Shown here piece by piece: positions 53,984 to 64,000 of a DNA stretch of 64,000 nt. The stretch is from NCBI GenBank assembly GCA_000151295.1, contig GG745353.1, forward strand, positions 477,896 to 541,895, written 5' to 3'. The stretch is from Allomyces macrogynus ATCC 38327 (lineage: Eukaryota > Blastocladiomycota > Blastocladiomycetes > Blastocladiales > Blastocladiaceae). Position 1 is the stretch's first letter. Each line of letters begins with the position of its first letter. The translations under genes and the position numbers were made by a program. The notes under the pieces were generated by a model that was not told the DNA's origin, ran no database searches, and saw nothing but the letters and a program-made list of their open reading frames with translations.

Positions 53984-56900
53984 TCACTGCCCTCCCGTCG
54001 CACCCGGCCAAGCCGCGGCCGCCGCGAGCCCCGCCAACTGCGCCTCCCACGCCTTATCGGCGTCCCCCGCCGCCGTCGCCGCCGTCGGGTGCTGCGTCGG
54101 TGTCTGCGCTTGTTGCTGCGCCGCCGGGTGCTGCAGCCGCAACATATTCGCCACATCGTTCGTAAACAACTCGGCCGGGAACGTCGGCAAATCCAACGCC
54201 GCCACACCGGCTGCCGCCGCCGTTGGCTGTGCGNNNNNNNNNNNNNNNNNNNNNNNNNNNNNNNNNNNNNNNNNNNNNNNNNNNNNNNNNNNNNNNNNNN
54301 NNNNNNNNNNNNNNNNNNNNNNNNNNNNNNNNNNNNNNNNNNNNNNNNNNNNNNNNNNNNNNNNNNNNNNNNNNNNNNNNNNNNNNNNNNNNNNNNNNNN
54401 NNNNNNNNNNNNNNNNNNNNNNNNNNNNNNNNNNNNNNNNNNNNNNNNNNNNNNNNNNNNNNNNNNNNNNNNNNNNNNNNNNNNNNNNNNNNNNNNNNNN
54501 NNNNNNNNNNNNNNNNNNNNNNNNNNNNNNNNNNNNNNNNNNNNNNNNNNNNNNNNNNNNNNNNNNNNNNNNNNNNNNNNNNNNNNNNNNNNNNNNNNNN
54601 NNNNNNNNNNNNNNNNNNNNNNNNNNNNNNNNNNNNNNNNNNNNNNNNNNNNNNNNNNNNNNNNNNNNNNNNNNNNNNNNNNNNNNNNNNNNNNNNNNNN
54701 NNNNNNNNNNNNNNNNNNNNNNNNNNNNNNNNNNNNNNNNNNNNNNNNNNNNNNNNNNNNNNNNNNNNNNNNNNNNNNNNNNNNNNNNNNNNNNNNNNNN
54801 NNNNNNNNNNNNNNNNNNNNNNNNNNNNNNNNNNNNNNNNNNNNNNNNNNNNNNNNNNNNNNNNNNNNNNNNNNNNNNNNNNNNNNNNNNCGCCTTGTCC
54901 CGGCGAGACCACAGGGTACGGCTGTTGCTGCTGCGGCTGCGGGACGTGCGTGTGCGGGTGCGCGTACGCCGGGTGGGCGCCGGCCCCCGCGGCGGCCGCT
55001 GCGGCCGCGGCCATGTAGTAGCTCGCGGCCGGGTCGGTCCTTGCTGCGGCGGCGGGCCCATGGCCGCCGCAAACGATCCCCATCGACGGGGCGTAATTCG
55101 TTGCCGTCGCCGCATTGGGCGCGGCGGGCATGACGACCGCCGGCTGCGTCGGAATAATCGGGAACGCGTACGGCGTCGTCGTGGACGGCGCCGACGATGA
55201 CGCGGCGGGCATGATAGACGTCGGCCGCGGCGCGCACGCGCCGATCAGTGGCGACCCGACGATGTTTGGTTCCGGGCCGACGGGCGTGGCCGCGGGCGTC
55301 GGGCACCCCAAGTTGACCATGACGGCGGCCAACTCGGGCCTTCGCGCGGCCGCGTCCAGGTATGCACTAAACGCGCGAGCACACTCGGCGCGTTCGGTCG
55401 CCGGGTCGTTGGCCTTCCGCCAATGCGTGAACCGCATTTCCGACTGCTTGATCACGTCCAAGTGCGCGGCAAGGACGTGCCGGTCGCGGTCGCAGTCCTG
55501 TGCGATGCCCGTGATGGATTCGAGCAATTCCTTCCCGAGTGCGGCGAGTCGGCGGAGTAAGGGCAAATCGGCGGCCAGGATTTCGAGCAGGTGCACGCAC
55601 TGCGCGAGAATGCGCACGACCTTGGCCTGGTTCCGCGCCGCGTCCTGCGACATGAAGATCACGCACACGGTGAAGATCAGGTCGAACGCGTACCCGAGCG
55701 GGAGTGGGGTCAAGTGAATTGTCGCCGTGTGCGCGCCGAGAATGGCGAGAATTGCGTCGGTCGAGGATTCGAGAATGCGCAGATACTCGGACCGTAATGG
55801 CGAGTTCGGGAGCAGGTTGCACGCGAACACAGTGCGGTAGAGGAAGATGACGGTGCCGAGGTAGAGCAGGTTGATGTGTACGGCGCACGGCGAGTTGGAG
55901 GCGGGCCGGTCAAAGTCGTAGACGAGGTCCTTGGGCAACTGCTTGCGGTACTTGGAGAGCAGCGAGTGCAGCTCCGGCAGTGAGTAGGGCAGGTTGCGCC
56001 GGATGCGGATGGACGTGATGGTGCGTCCAATCTTGCCCGTGATCTCGAAGAGTTTGAAGAGCCACACGAAAAAGTGGTCGGCCGGGATCAGCTCCTCTTT
56101 GGGACTGCGCGCACGGTTCTTGGGCGTGTCGAGACACTCTTCGAGGTCCTGCACGCAGTCGCTGTCGGAAACTGTAGAGGAAAAAACAGCGACTTGTCAG
56201 TTTGCCAAGTCGTGATCCTGGCAGGAAGTAGTAAAAAGGCGTACTCATGTGCGACCGCCCTGTCAAGAACGAGTTGAGCGAATCGACAATGCAGCAATAA
56301 ATCCACGTCTTGGTCCAGACCGGCGACGAAATCAACTTCTTGTCCTTGAACGATTCGGGCACGCCCAAATTCAGCCCAAGGTCGAGCGCCATACGAATGG
56401 CCATGCCTGAAATCAGCCACGCCGACCCGCGCACGCACTCGCGATCGACCATTTCAATCAGCAGCAACGACTGGATGTTGAGCAGACATGGCGTCGGCGA
56501 CGAGAGTAGTGGCGAGACGAGTTCCTTGGCGCGTGCCATGAGCAGCTGGCTGATGAGAACGCCATTCGCGGGCCCGATCCGGTACCGGCGCTCAAACAGG
56601 TGTGAGGCGACGGCAAGGACCGAGTAGAGAAGCAGGTAGGACGGTGTCGGCGCAGCGAGATGTGCATCAATCTTGGCGCGCGACAGGAACGGCACGTACG
56701 GGTGGCACGCGTCAAAGTAAAAGTCGATCATGACCTTGACGAATGCCGAGTTCGGGAACAGGCCTTGGTGCCTGGCCTGCTCTTCGAGCGACGGGTGGCA
56801 ACTATTGCCGAAACCAAGTGAGCATGGAAGTGGCTGCGAATGGGTGGAGAAAGTGTGGGAGATGCGTACCACGCCAAGTCGGGCATGTAGACGAGCCCAT

Positions 56901-58233
56901 CAGCCGACCGGAACGTGCGCGTCCAGTTGCGGAACAGGTGCAGACCACCCGCATGGCCGAGGTTACTGATATGCGCGAGATTCCCTTGCTCGTCGAGTGA
57001 CACGACGAGCGTCATCTTCTCGCTGAGCGCATTCACCTCGCGCAGCAAATCCTCACGGCCAAACGTCGGGTTCTGGATCACAGGTGGGCCCGCCGTCGGG
57101 GTCGCGGGCCGCAACGTCGGCGTAGCCGTCTTGCTCGCCGCTGCAGTCGTGGTCAATGACGAGGAAGTTGTCGACGATGTGGTCGCGAATCGGTCATGCC
57201 GAGGCGACTCGACGGGACAGATGTCGGCCGCGGGCGAGGGCCGCAGAACGCTACTGGCACTGCCGCCGTCCGACCCGGTACGGTGGTGATGCGGCGAGTC
57301 GGTGCGCTTGCGCCTCCGGTCCGAGGGCGTAATGGAAGGCGGTGGGATAATCGATTGCGGGACGGATGCGGTCGCGAGCGCGGGCGAGGTTGGTGCGGGC
57401 GTGATGCATGCGAGCGAGGCCAACGAGGACGGGGCCGAGATGGTGGGCACGATTTCGGGTGGGGCCACGGCATTGCGTGGCGGCGGGCCGCGGCGTTTTG
57501 CGGGCGTGTAGCAGCATTGGCGGTTGAATTCGATGCAGGGGCCGCACGGGAACTCGCCGTCGCAGCGTTTCTATGGAACGCGAACAGCGTGAGCCGACTG
57601 GGACTGGGACTGGGACAGAGCGGTATCGCGGAGCGACGGGCAGGCATCGTCAAAAGGTACACACCCGCCTTTGCCTAATGACAAGAAGGGATCAATGGCC
57701 AAGGAGCAATGGGGTCAGCTGCTGCACGAAGCTCGCGAACACGCCGTGTTGGCTTCGTAAACAGGAAAGACTCACCGACACGTCGCACAGGCCTGCAAGT
57801 CGCAACAGCAAGAACAATAGAAAGCAGGCGGCCGCAAGGTTCATCAGCAAAAGGATCAAGGCTGGCGCTCGAATGACCCGCACGAAATGGCCGACGACGC
57901 TGCAGTCGCCGCCTCGTGGCGCGCGCGTGCCCACGCCGCCAGTGCTCGTGGAAGGATAAGGCCGCAGCAAGGCGAAAGTAAATATACCCTCGTGATGCGC
58001 GTCTTCTTGGACGACGTGCATGCATTGGCGTCGTCGTCGGGCGCGCCCTCATGCGTGCTGTTGTCGTGCACGTTCGCGTCGGGTGCGGTGCTGCAGGGAG
58101 CAGCGGTCCCTGCCGCAGGAGCGGGTGTAGACGCCGGCGTCGATGCGGGTGGGTCAACGGCGGATGGTGCCGCGTCGGCCGGACACACGTTCATGGGTTC
58201 GGGCGACGCGGCGCGCACGTCTTCGGTGGCCAT
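53984..58233 (-). CDS. Zn(II)2Cys6 fungal-specific transcription factor, interrupted by a sequence gap
   Basis: Exons: 58233-57988, 57792-57776 (17 nt), 57674-57665 (10 nt), 57570-56870, 56801-56245, and 56171 down into the gap, resuming below it to the stop at 53984. Together the first four spell ACATCRQRRKRCDGEFPCGP and then CIEFNRQCCYTPAKRRGPPP, a perfect C-x2-C-x6-C-x5-C-x2-C-x6-C zinc cluster. A Ser/Thr/Pro linker follows, then the fungal factor domain (FYFDACHPYVPFLSRAKIDAH, ECVRGSAWLISGMAIRMALDLGLNL, KTWIYCCIVDSLNSFLTGR) and a His/Gln/Ala-rich C-terminus. It should bind CGG-type sites in the nucleus. All phases agree. The frame across the gap cannot be checked. The target pathway is unknown. 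Confidence 0.9.
54234..54890. other. Assembly gap of 657 N
   Basis: Lies in the low-complexity C-terminal coding part of the Zn2Cys6 gene. Reading frames on the two sides differ, so the true length is not a multiple of the N count or is simply estimated. Confidence 0.98.
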
Positions 58234-58802
58234 GGTGGCAATCACAGTGGTCGGAGCGGCCAAGGTCGACAGAGGCGTAGATCTGGATGCGGGCGAGCGG
58301 AGCGGTCGGCTGCTGGTGGACGTGGTGCGGGACGGTCGGATGCGCGCAGTTGGGTGCTGATTGCTTGCAGGTGCGGCGCGGTGGTGGTGTCGACGTCACT
58401 GACGATGGCCCAGTCGACGAGAAGTCGCGTTTCCGCGTGTTGAGGAGCGATGGCAGCGCAGCGTTGGCTGACAGTTGGTGCTGCCCGGCAGAGGCGAGCA
58501 AAGCAAAAGAAAGGCCGCGCGCGCAAGCCTACGACAGGTCTGGCACGCCGACACGTCAATCATCATGAAGCAGCGCAACCACTTCCACGCCAAACAACCG
58601 ACGCACCGCCGGCAACACCAACGACCACCAACCAACTCGACCATCCATCTTCACCAGGGCGCGACCAGCAAGCGTCGACGAGCCACCGCACGCGCAAGCC
58701 GACTTGGGAGCGCTCGCCGAGAGAATCGCCAGTAGGTGGCCGACGCGATCAGGACTGGCCATCAACAGCAACACCAACCCGTTTCCAGGCCGACCAACAA
58801 CC
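58234..58802. other. Divergent promoter region, Zn2Cys6 factor and AIM24
   Basis: 569 nt between divergent starts. Open frames cross it, including an upstream extension of the factor frame beginning at a TTG, but no ATG-supported coding. No RNA gene seen. Confidence 0.45.
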
Positions 58803-60724
58803 ATGCTCGCGCGCACCCGCCCCACGGCCACGCTGGCCTTGACCACAGCCTCACGTGCGCTGCACGCGACCGCGGTGCGCGCCGCCGAACTCGGCCCCGC
58901 CAGCGACGCTGCGCCCAAGCAGAGCGTCGCTGCCGCCACTTCTTCTGCGGAACCCGACGCGTCGCCGACACGCACGGCCGCCGCCGAGTCGGTCACGTCT
59001 TGGCTCGCCGCGCGCAAGACGGCGCTCGGGTCGTCGATTCGCCAGAGTTTGCAGAACACGATTCAGGCCGTGCAGCCCGGTATTCGCGATGCCGGCGCGC
59101 AAGATGCGGGTAGTACCGCTAAGGCGGCCGAGGGTGTGGCCAGTATCACGCCGTCCGAGATTGATGCGGCCACGACGCGTGGAGCTGCGGGGACGGACGA
59201 TCTTGTGCGCAGGGTGGGTAGTTTTGAGTGAGGTGTGGATCGAAACATCGCCTCGAACTCACCAATGGGGAGTTGCCTCGAACCGTCGAGCCCGACCTTG
59301 AACCACCTCGAACCCACCCCGAACCCGCTCAAGAAATGGACCATTTGCTGATCAGTATGCATCACGACCGGATAGATTGTCACCATCGAGGACGTGATCG
59401 CGACCCCGCTGCCCGACCTTCCCGTCGTCGCGCAGCAAGCGCCCGAATTCACCGTCGTCAGCGCTGGCCTCGGTACGCATCCTCGTTGATCCGCGGTCCC
59501 GTTTCCGTGCCTTTTCTGACCCTAGCTGCACGTTGTAGGCTCGATGCTCGTCGCCAAGCTGCCACCAGGAACCAAGGTCTACACGCAAAAGGGCGTTTCG
59601 GTCGGCCAGTCGGCCAGCATCCGCACGTTTGTCGCCGCTGGCGGCAGCCCGCTCGCGTCACTCAAGCGCAAGCTGCAGGGTGGGCCCATGTTCTTCCAGG
59701 TGTTTTCGACGCCCAAGGCCGAATCGGGCGACGTGCTGATTGCGCCCAAGGGTATTGGTGACCTCGCGGTGTTGGAAATGGACGGGTCGGCAGGTACGTT
59801 TCCGTATCTTGGACGAGAAAGCGCGAGAATAGCAAACCGACCCGCGCTTGGCAGAATACTACATTCGCCGGCACTCGTACCTCGCATCGACCACGGGCAT
59901 TTCGCTCAACATGCGACTGAGCGGGCTCACCATGGTCCGTTTTCCGGCCGACTTGCACTTTGTTCCACGCAGCAGCACGCTCACGTCCCTCCCGTCTCCA
60001 CCCCTCGCACTAGTCGGCCGACACGGGCATCGTGCACTACCGCGCGAGCGGCAAGGGCAAGCTGGCGATCACCACGTACGGCGGCCTGTATCGCTTGATC
60101 TTGACGTCTGGCGAAGTCTACCGCGTGAGCCCCAAGCATCTGATCGCCTGGAACACGAGCATGATCCCGGAACCCGTCAACGCCGACCAAGTCATCCCCG
60201 AGGAAATGCTCGCCGCCTCCAAGACTGACGCGATGGGTACGACTGTGGCCGTGACCACCGCCACCATGACAGAAGAGGAGTCGGGTCCGGCGCGCGCGTG
60301 GACGGTCGTCAAGGACATGGCGCGCGACGCCATGTCGTCGTTCCGCGGGATCGGGCAGGGCGTGCGGTCGCGGATCAAGTACTGGGCGCTTGGGCAGGAG
60401 GAGCTCGTGGAGCTGACCGGACCGGGGGACGTGTATATTGCGAGTCGTATTCTGCCGCGGTTCGACCTGTTGCGCAAGTACGTATTTGTTTGGCGGTTGT
60501 TGGTGTCGTGTCGTGTGGTTGCTGATCTGAAGCGTCGTCTTGCCTTCTGTAGCATGTCGTCGACCAACGCCGAGGAAAAGAAGCAGCAGCAGGCGCCGGC
60601 CGAGGGGGTCGTAGCCCCCGTGGACGCAGCAGCGAGTGCGGCGGTCAAGGCGGTGGGGCCGATGATCACGCAGTTGATGCCGCCGCGTGGAGCGGCCGCG
60701 TTACCAGCAGAGAAGAAGCCGTAG
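58803..60724 (+). CDS. AIM24: AIM24-family mitochondrial protein
   Basis: Six exons, 58803-59213, 59376-59472, 59539-59793, 59855-59934, 60014-60477 and 60553-60724, sum to 492 residues with all phases matching. The N-terminus (MLARTRPTATLALTTASRAL) is a strong mitochondrial presequence. The AIM24 domain starts in exon 2 (FTVVSAGLGSMLVAKLPPGT) and continues through GGPMFFQVFS, GDVLIAPKGIGDLAVLEM, ADTGIVHYRASGKGKLAIT and ELTGPGDVYIASR. Yeast Aim24 sits in the inner membrane and supports MICOS and cristae. The Ala/Ser-rich region before the domain and the Ala/Pro tail are likely disordered. Confidence 0.92.
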
Positions 60725-61473
60725 CGTTTGCTCGTTCTTGAGTCTTCCGGCAATAATACAAATTGGCTGTCTGATGTGTGAGCGATCTCGTTCGGCCTCG
60801 ATGAGCGCTGCCCGGAGGCCGATCTGCTGGGTTACTATCACCGACTCCAAAATTAAGGCCCACGATAACGGCAGGAAATATTTAACAACGAGGGACGTCT
60901 TGTGGAGGGGTTCAGTAAAAGTAAGTGAAAACAAAAAAGTATTTGGACAAAACGGTGCAGCTAATGTCCTCTTACTGAACCAGCGATCTGTCGAGCGAGG
61001 AGCCCCTCCTGAGGGGGGCGCGCTATCCACTGCGCTACACGCCCATGATTGGGTGTCGGCAACATATTTGACCGACGAGCCACTGCGCGAGACGCGTCTT
61101 GCACCAGTTGCGTTGCCATCACGGGATGGCAGATGATCCGTCGCCACTCGGTCGGTGACGTCAAGAGCTGCCCCTCGGCAGCAGATTTGACAGGTTCCTC
61201 ACGATGTTTCGTGTGCTGGCCACCAACAACAACAAAAACATGCGCAAAGCGCGCGCACAAAATTTGGCCAGCGAAAACAGAAATGTGATCATGTTGATCC
61301 CGGCTGCCTCCGTGCTGGCTGTGGATGGCCTGGCGGCCTCGGACCCATACCGACCGACCCCGCACCCGTACCTGGATCTTTCGCCCTTCTAGTCCAGTCG
61401 ACGACGACGACCGCCCCAGTCCCCGGACTTGCTGCAGCTCCCGCAACCGCCTGCACCAGCGAAATCCGCCATC
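60725..61473. other. Intergenic region containing a tRNA-like fragment
   Basis: 749 nt between AIM24 and adenylate kinase. The stretch 60850-60960 is AT-richer. A tRNA-like sequence on the minus strand and a 10-bp inverted repeat lie inside. The rest is presumed terminator and promoter. Confidence 0.5.
60971..61044 (-). pseudogene. tRNA-like sequence, 3' half degenerate
   Basis: Starts GGGCGTGTAGCGCAGTGG and continues ATAGCGC, a good acceptor strand, A box and D arm. A C-rich/G-rich anticodon-type hairpin follows with loop CTCAGGA (anticodon CAG if read that way). The B-box position reads GGTTCAGTA rather than GGTTCGANNCC, and no CACGCCC partner for the acceptor strand follows. It could be a tRNA relic or a tRNA-derived element, so an intact gene is not claimed. 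Confidence 0.4.
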
Positions 61474-62591
<1,118 letters not shown>

Positions 62592-63788
62592 TGCAGGGCG
62601 TGCGCGCGCGATGACCGCGATTCGTGATCTGGGTCTTGCTCGCGGAGAGGCGAGGCCGCCGCCCCTTGCAAAGGGGGTTGGCCGAATGGCTGCCTTCCGC
62701 GTCGTGATTTGATTTGGTTTGGCTTGCGTGTTTTTGGGCACCGTTGTATTGGATAGTCGTTTTGATTTGCTGGGCTGTGTGGACCCTGATCCTCGTGCGG
62801 CACCGGTGCGAGCGCCGACGGCGTCGCCGAGAGCGGCTGGTTCGAGGGTGGGGAACGTTAAGGGATCACAGGGACGCACGCACGCTGGGCGTCGAAGCGG
62901 GGTGTGGGCGGGACCAAGCTGGCGCCGCCAAGGCTTGGAGGCGGCGTGCGGTGCCAGGCAGACGTCGATCGATTGGACGGTCCCTGCTGGCGTTCATTTT
63001 GCTGAGCAAACGTCTCGTGTCGTTCTGCGAGACACGGGACCGCTCAACGAAGAACAGACATCAACACGCCGGTCAACCGCGGGCAGCCGTCCTCTCCCCA
63101 TTTTCTTCCCGTTCTTCCAGTTGTTTGCTGGAGCGCGTACACGCATTCAAGTCCAACCCGGGCGCGCCGTTTTCGCCCAACCAGTCCATCCGAACCAAGC
63201 TGCAAGCATCCGTCTGGCCGACGCTGCAAGCTGCTCGCCGACTTCCTCGCCCTGGATCCAACGATCCAGCTCATGCCACGCCGCCATTGAACCTGCACTG
63301 TGCCGTGCACCTTGCTCGCGCGCTCGACCCCGTTGCCCGGCACCGTTTTGGACTGTGCGCGACCGACGCCGCTGAACGCTGTAAATTAATTGGATTGTGT
63401 GGACTCGATCGCACGCACCTTCGACGGTACATACTGTCGCACTCGCCCCCGTGGTTGGACGGTTATTTGCGCTCGTCTCCCCGCTGTTCGGGTGGACCAA
63501 GTGGGGATGGAGATGTGCGCGCCGGCTGTGCGTCCCTCCCGCATGCTGCCCGGCTCCACGGCTGCACGAGTGATGAAAACACCCGTGGTTCGGTTCGGCG
63601 CCATGGAAGGATGACTGAGGGAGTGGACCCGACCGGCCGCACGCATCACCGGCGCTCGCAGCAGCGCCCATCCAGCCGGTCGTTCACTGAAGCTTGAACG
63701 AGCTAACTTCACGAGCGAGCGGTCGACCGTTGTGATCACGCACGCACGCTCATTCTCTCATTCTCGTCAATTGCACTAGCTCGCCACC
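62592..63788. other. Large intergenic region with an unlikely ORF
   Basis: 1197 nt. A 327-codon plus-strand frame (62714-63697) spans most of it. Its composition is Arg/Ser-rich with scattered Cys/His and no codon bias like the neighbours. It is treated as non-coding: ADK 3' UTR followed by the promoter of the last gene. No RNA gene seen. Confidence 0.5.
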
Positions 63789-63983
63789 ATGCTCGCCCTC
63801 CGCCGCCTTTCCGCGGCCACGCCCGTGACGCGCGTCGCCGCGCACCGCTCCGTCTCGACCTCGCCGCCCATGGCCATGGCGACGGGTTTGCTGCGCGCTC
63901 GCGCGAACGCCGCGCCGCGTGCGTCGCCCGTCGTCATGGATGCGGTCCAGTGGCGCATGTTCACGACGACGTTGTCGCGCATG
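63789..63983 (+). CDS. First exon of a probable mitochondrial protein, partial
   Basis: The ATG at 63789 (CGCCACCATGC) opens a 65-codon exon ending ATG/GTACGC at 63983, a donor typical of this window. The peptide (MLALRRLSAATPVTRVAAHR and onward, with FTTTLSRM at the end) is Arg/Ala/Ser/Thr-rich with very few acids, as expected for a mitochondrial targeting sequence. The mature part is outside the window, so the product cannot be named. Confidence 0.55.
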
Positions 63984-64000
63984 GTACGCGCTCGTTTTGC

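Noticed and set aside
54223..55200. Long ORFs spanning the N gap on both strands
   Set aside because: They are open only because N codons are not stops. Only the minus-strand Zn2Cys6 frame is supported on both sides.
60971..61044. Intact tRNA gene (Arg or Leu)
   Set aside because: No canonical B box or T stem and no acceptor 3' strand. Kept only as a tRNA-like relic.
62714..63697. ORF of 327 codons after adenylate kinase
   Set aside because: The first residues look hydrophobic, but the remainder is Arg/Ser-rich noise without third-position bias or a domain.

Overview
This window is nuclear DNA of a GC-rich, intron-containing fungus. The fungal evidence is a Zn(II)2Cys6 regulator with a fungal-specific factor domain, two hexose-type MFS transporters, a SAPS (Sit4-associated) protein, AIM24, Trs85/TRAPPC8 and CDC50. 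Introns are mostly 47-100 nt, usually begin GTACGT or GTGCGT, and end in AG. A class C (GABA-B/glutamate-like) GPCR with a Venus-flytrap ectodomain beside a second 7TM protein suggests an early-diverging zoosporic fungus. Blastocladiomycota is my best guess, and it is an inference. There are no operons, CRISPR arrays or prokaryotic features. I rebuilt the exon models by hand from splice sites and reading phase. In most genes the exons sum to an exact open frame.

Layout. 1-8.6 kb: 3' end of a choline-transporter-like (CTL/PNS1) gene; a two-TM protein broken by one in-frame TAA; a CAMKL kinase with a KA1-like tail (-); an uncharacterised ORF; the KEOPS subunit CGI121 (-). 8.9-19 kb: a large Ala/Pro/Ser-rich protein, two tandem sugar transporters (-), FKBP12 (-) and a 7TM protein (-). 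19.7-25.5 kb: RPL27, tRNA-Gly(CCC) (-), enoyl-CoA isomerase/hydratase, mitochondrial thioredoxin, CDC50 flippase subunit (-). 25.9-36.3 kb: a coiled-coil protein (-), a decayed EEP-family (Ngl2/Ccr4-like) nuclease, the class C GPCR, and a SAPS protein running into an assembly gap. 37.2-45.9 kb: two tandem HAD phosphatases with identical intron positions, an apparent U-box + rhomboid protease fusion (-), a coiled-coil protein, and the OLA1 ATPase. 46-64 kb: a frame-broken ORF cluster (-), NOP16 (-), TRAPPC8, the Zn2Cys6 factor with a sequence gap inside it (-), AIM24, a tRNA-like fragment, adenylate kinase, and the first exon of a probable mitochondrial protein.

The genes do not form one pathway. 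Several serve ribosomes and translation (RPL27, NOP16, OLA1, CGI121, tRNA-Gly), membrane traffic and lipid asymmetry (TRAPPC8, CDC50), mitochondria (thioredoxin, AIM24, the last gene) or signalling (GPCR, 7TM protein, kinase, SAPS, FKBP12).

Two themes deserve attention. First, at least five breaks in four otherwise intact genes are explained by exactly one extra base in a doubled or homopolymer run, which points to assembly error rather than decay. Second, the EEP nuclease is different: it has frameshifts of the opposite sense, two stops and loss of a catalytic Glu, and looks like a true pseudogene. The most novel candidates are the U-box-rhomboid fusion, the GPCR with a PH-like C-terminal tail, and the zinc cluster assembled across 17-nt and 10-nt microexons.
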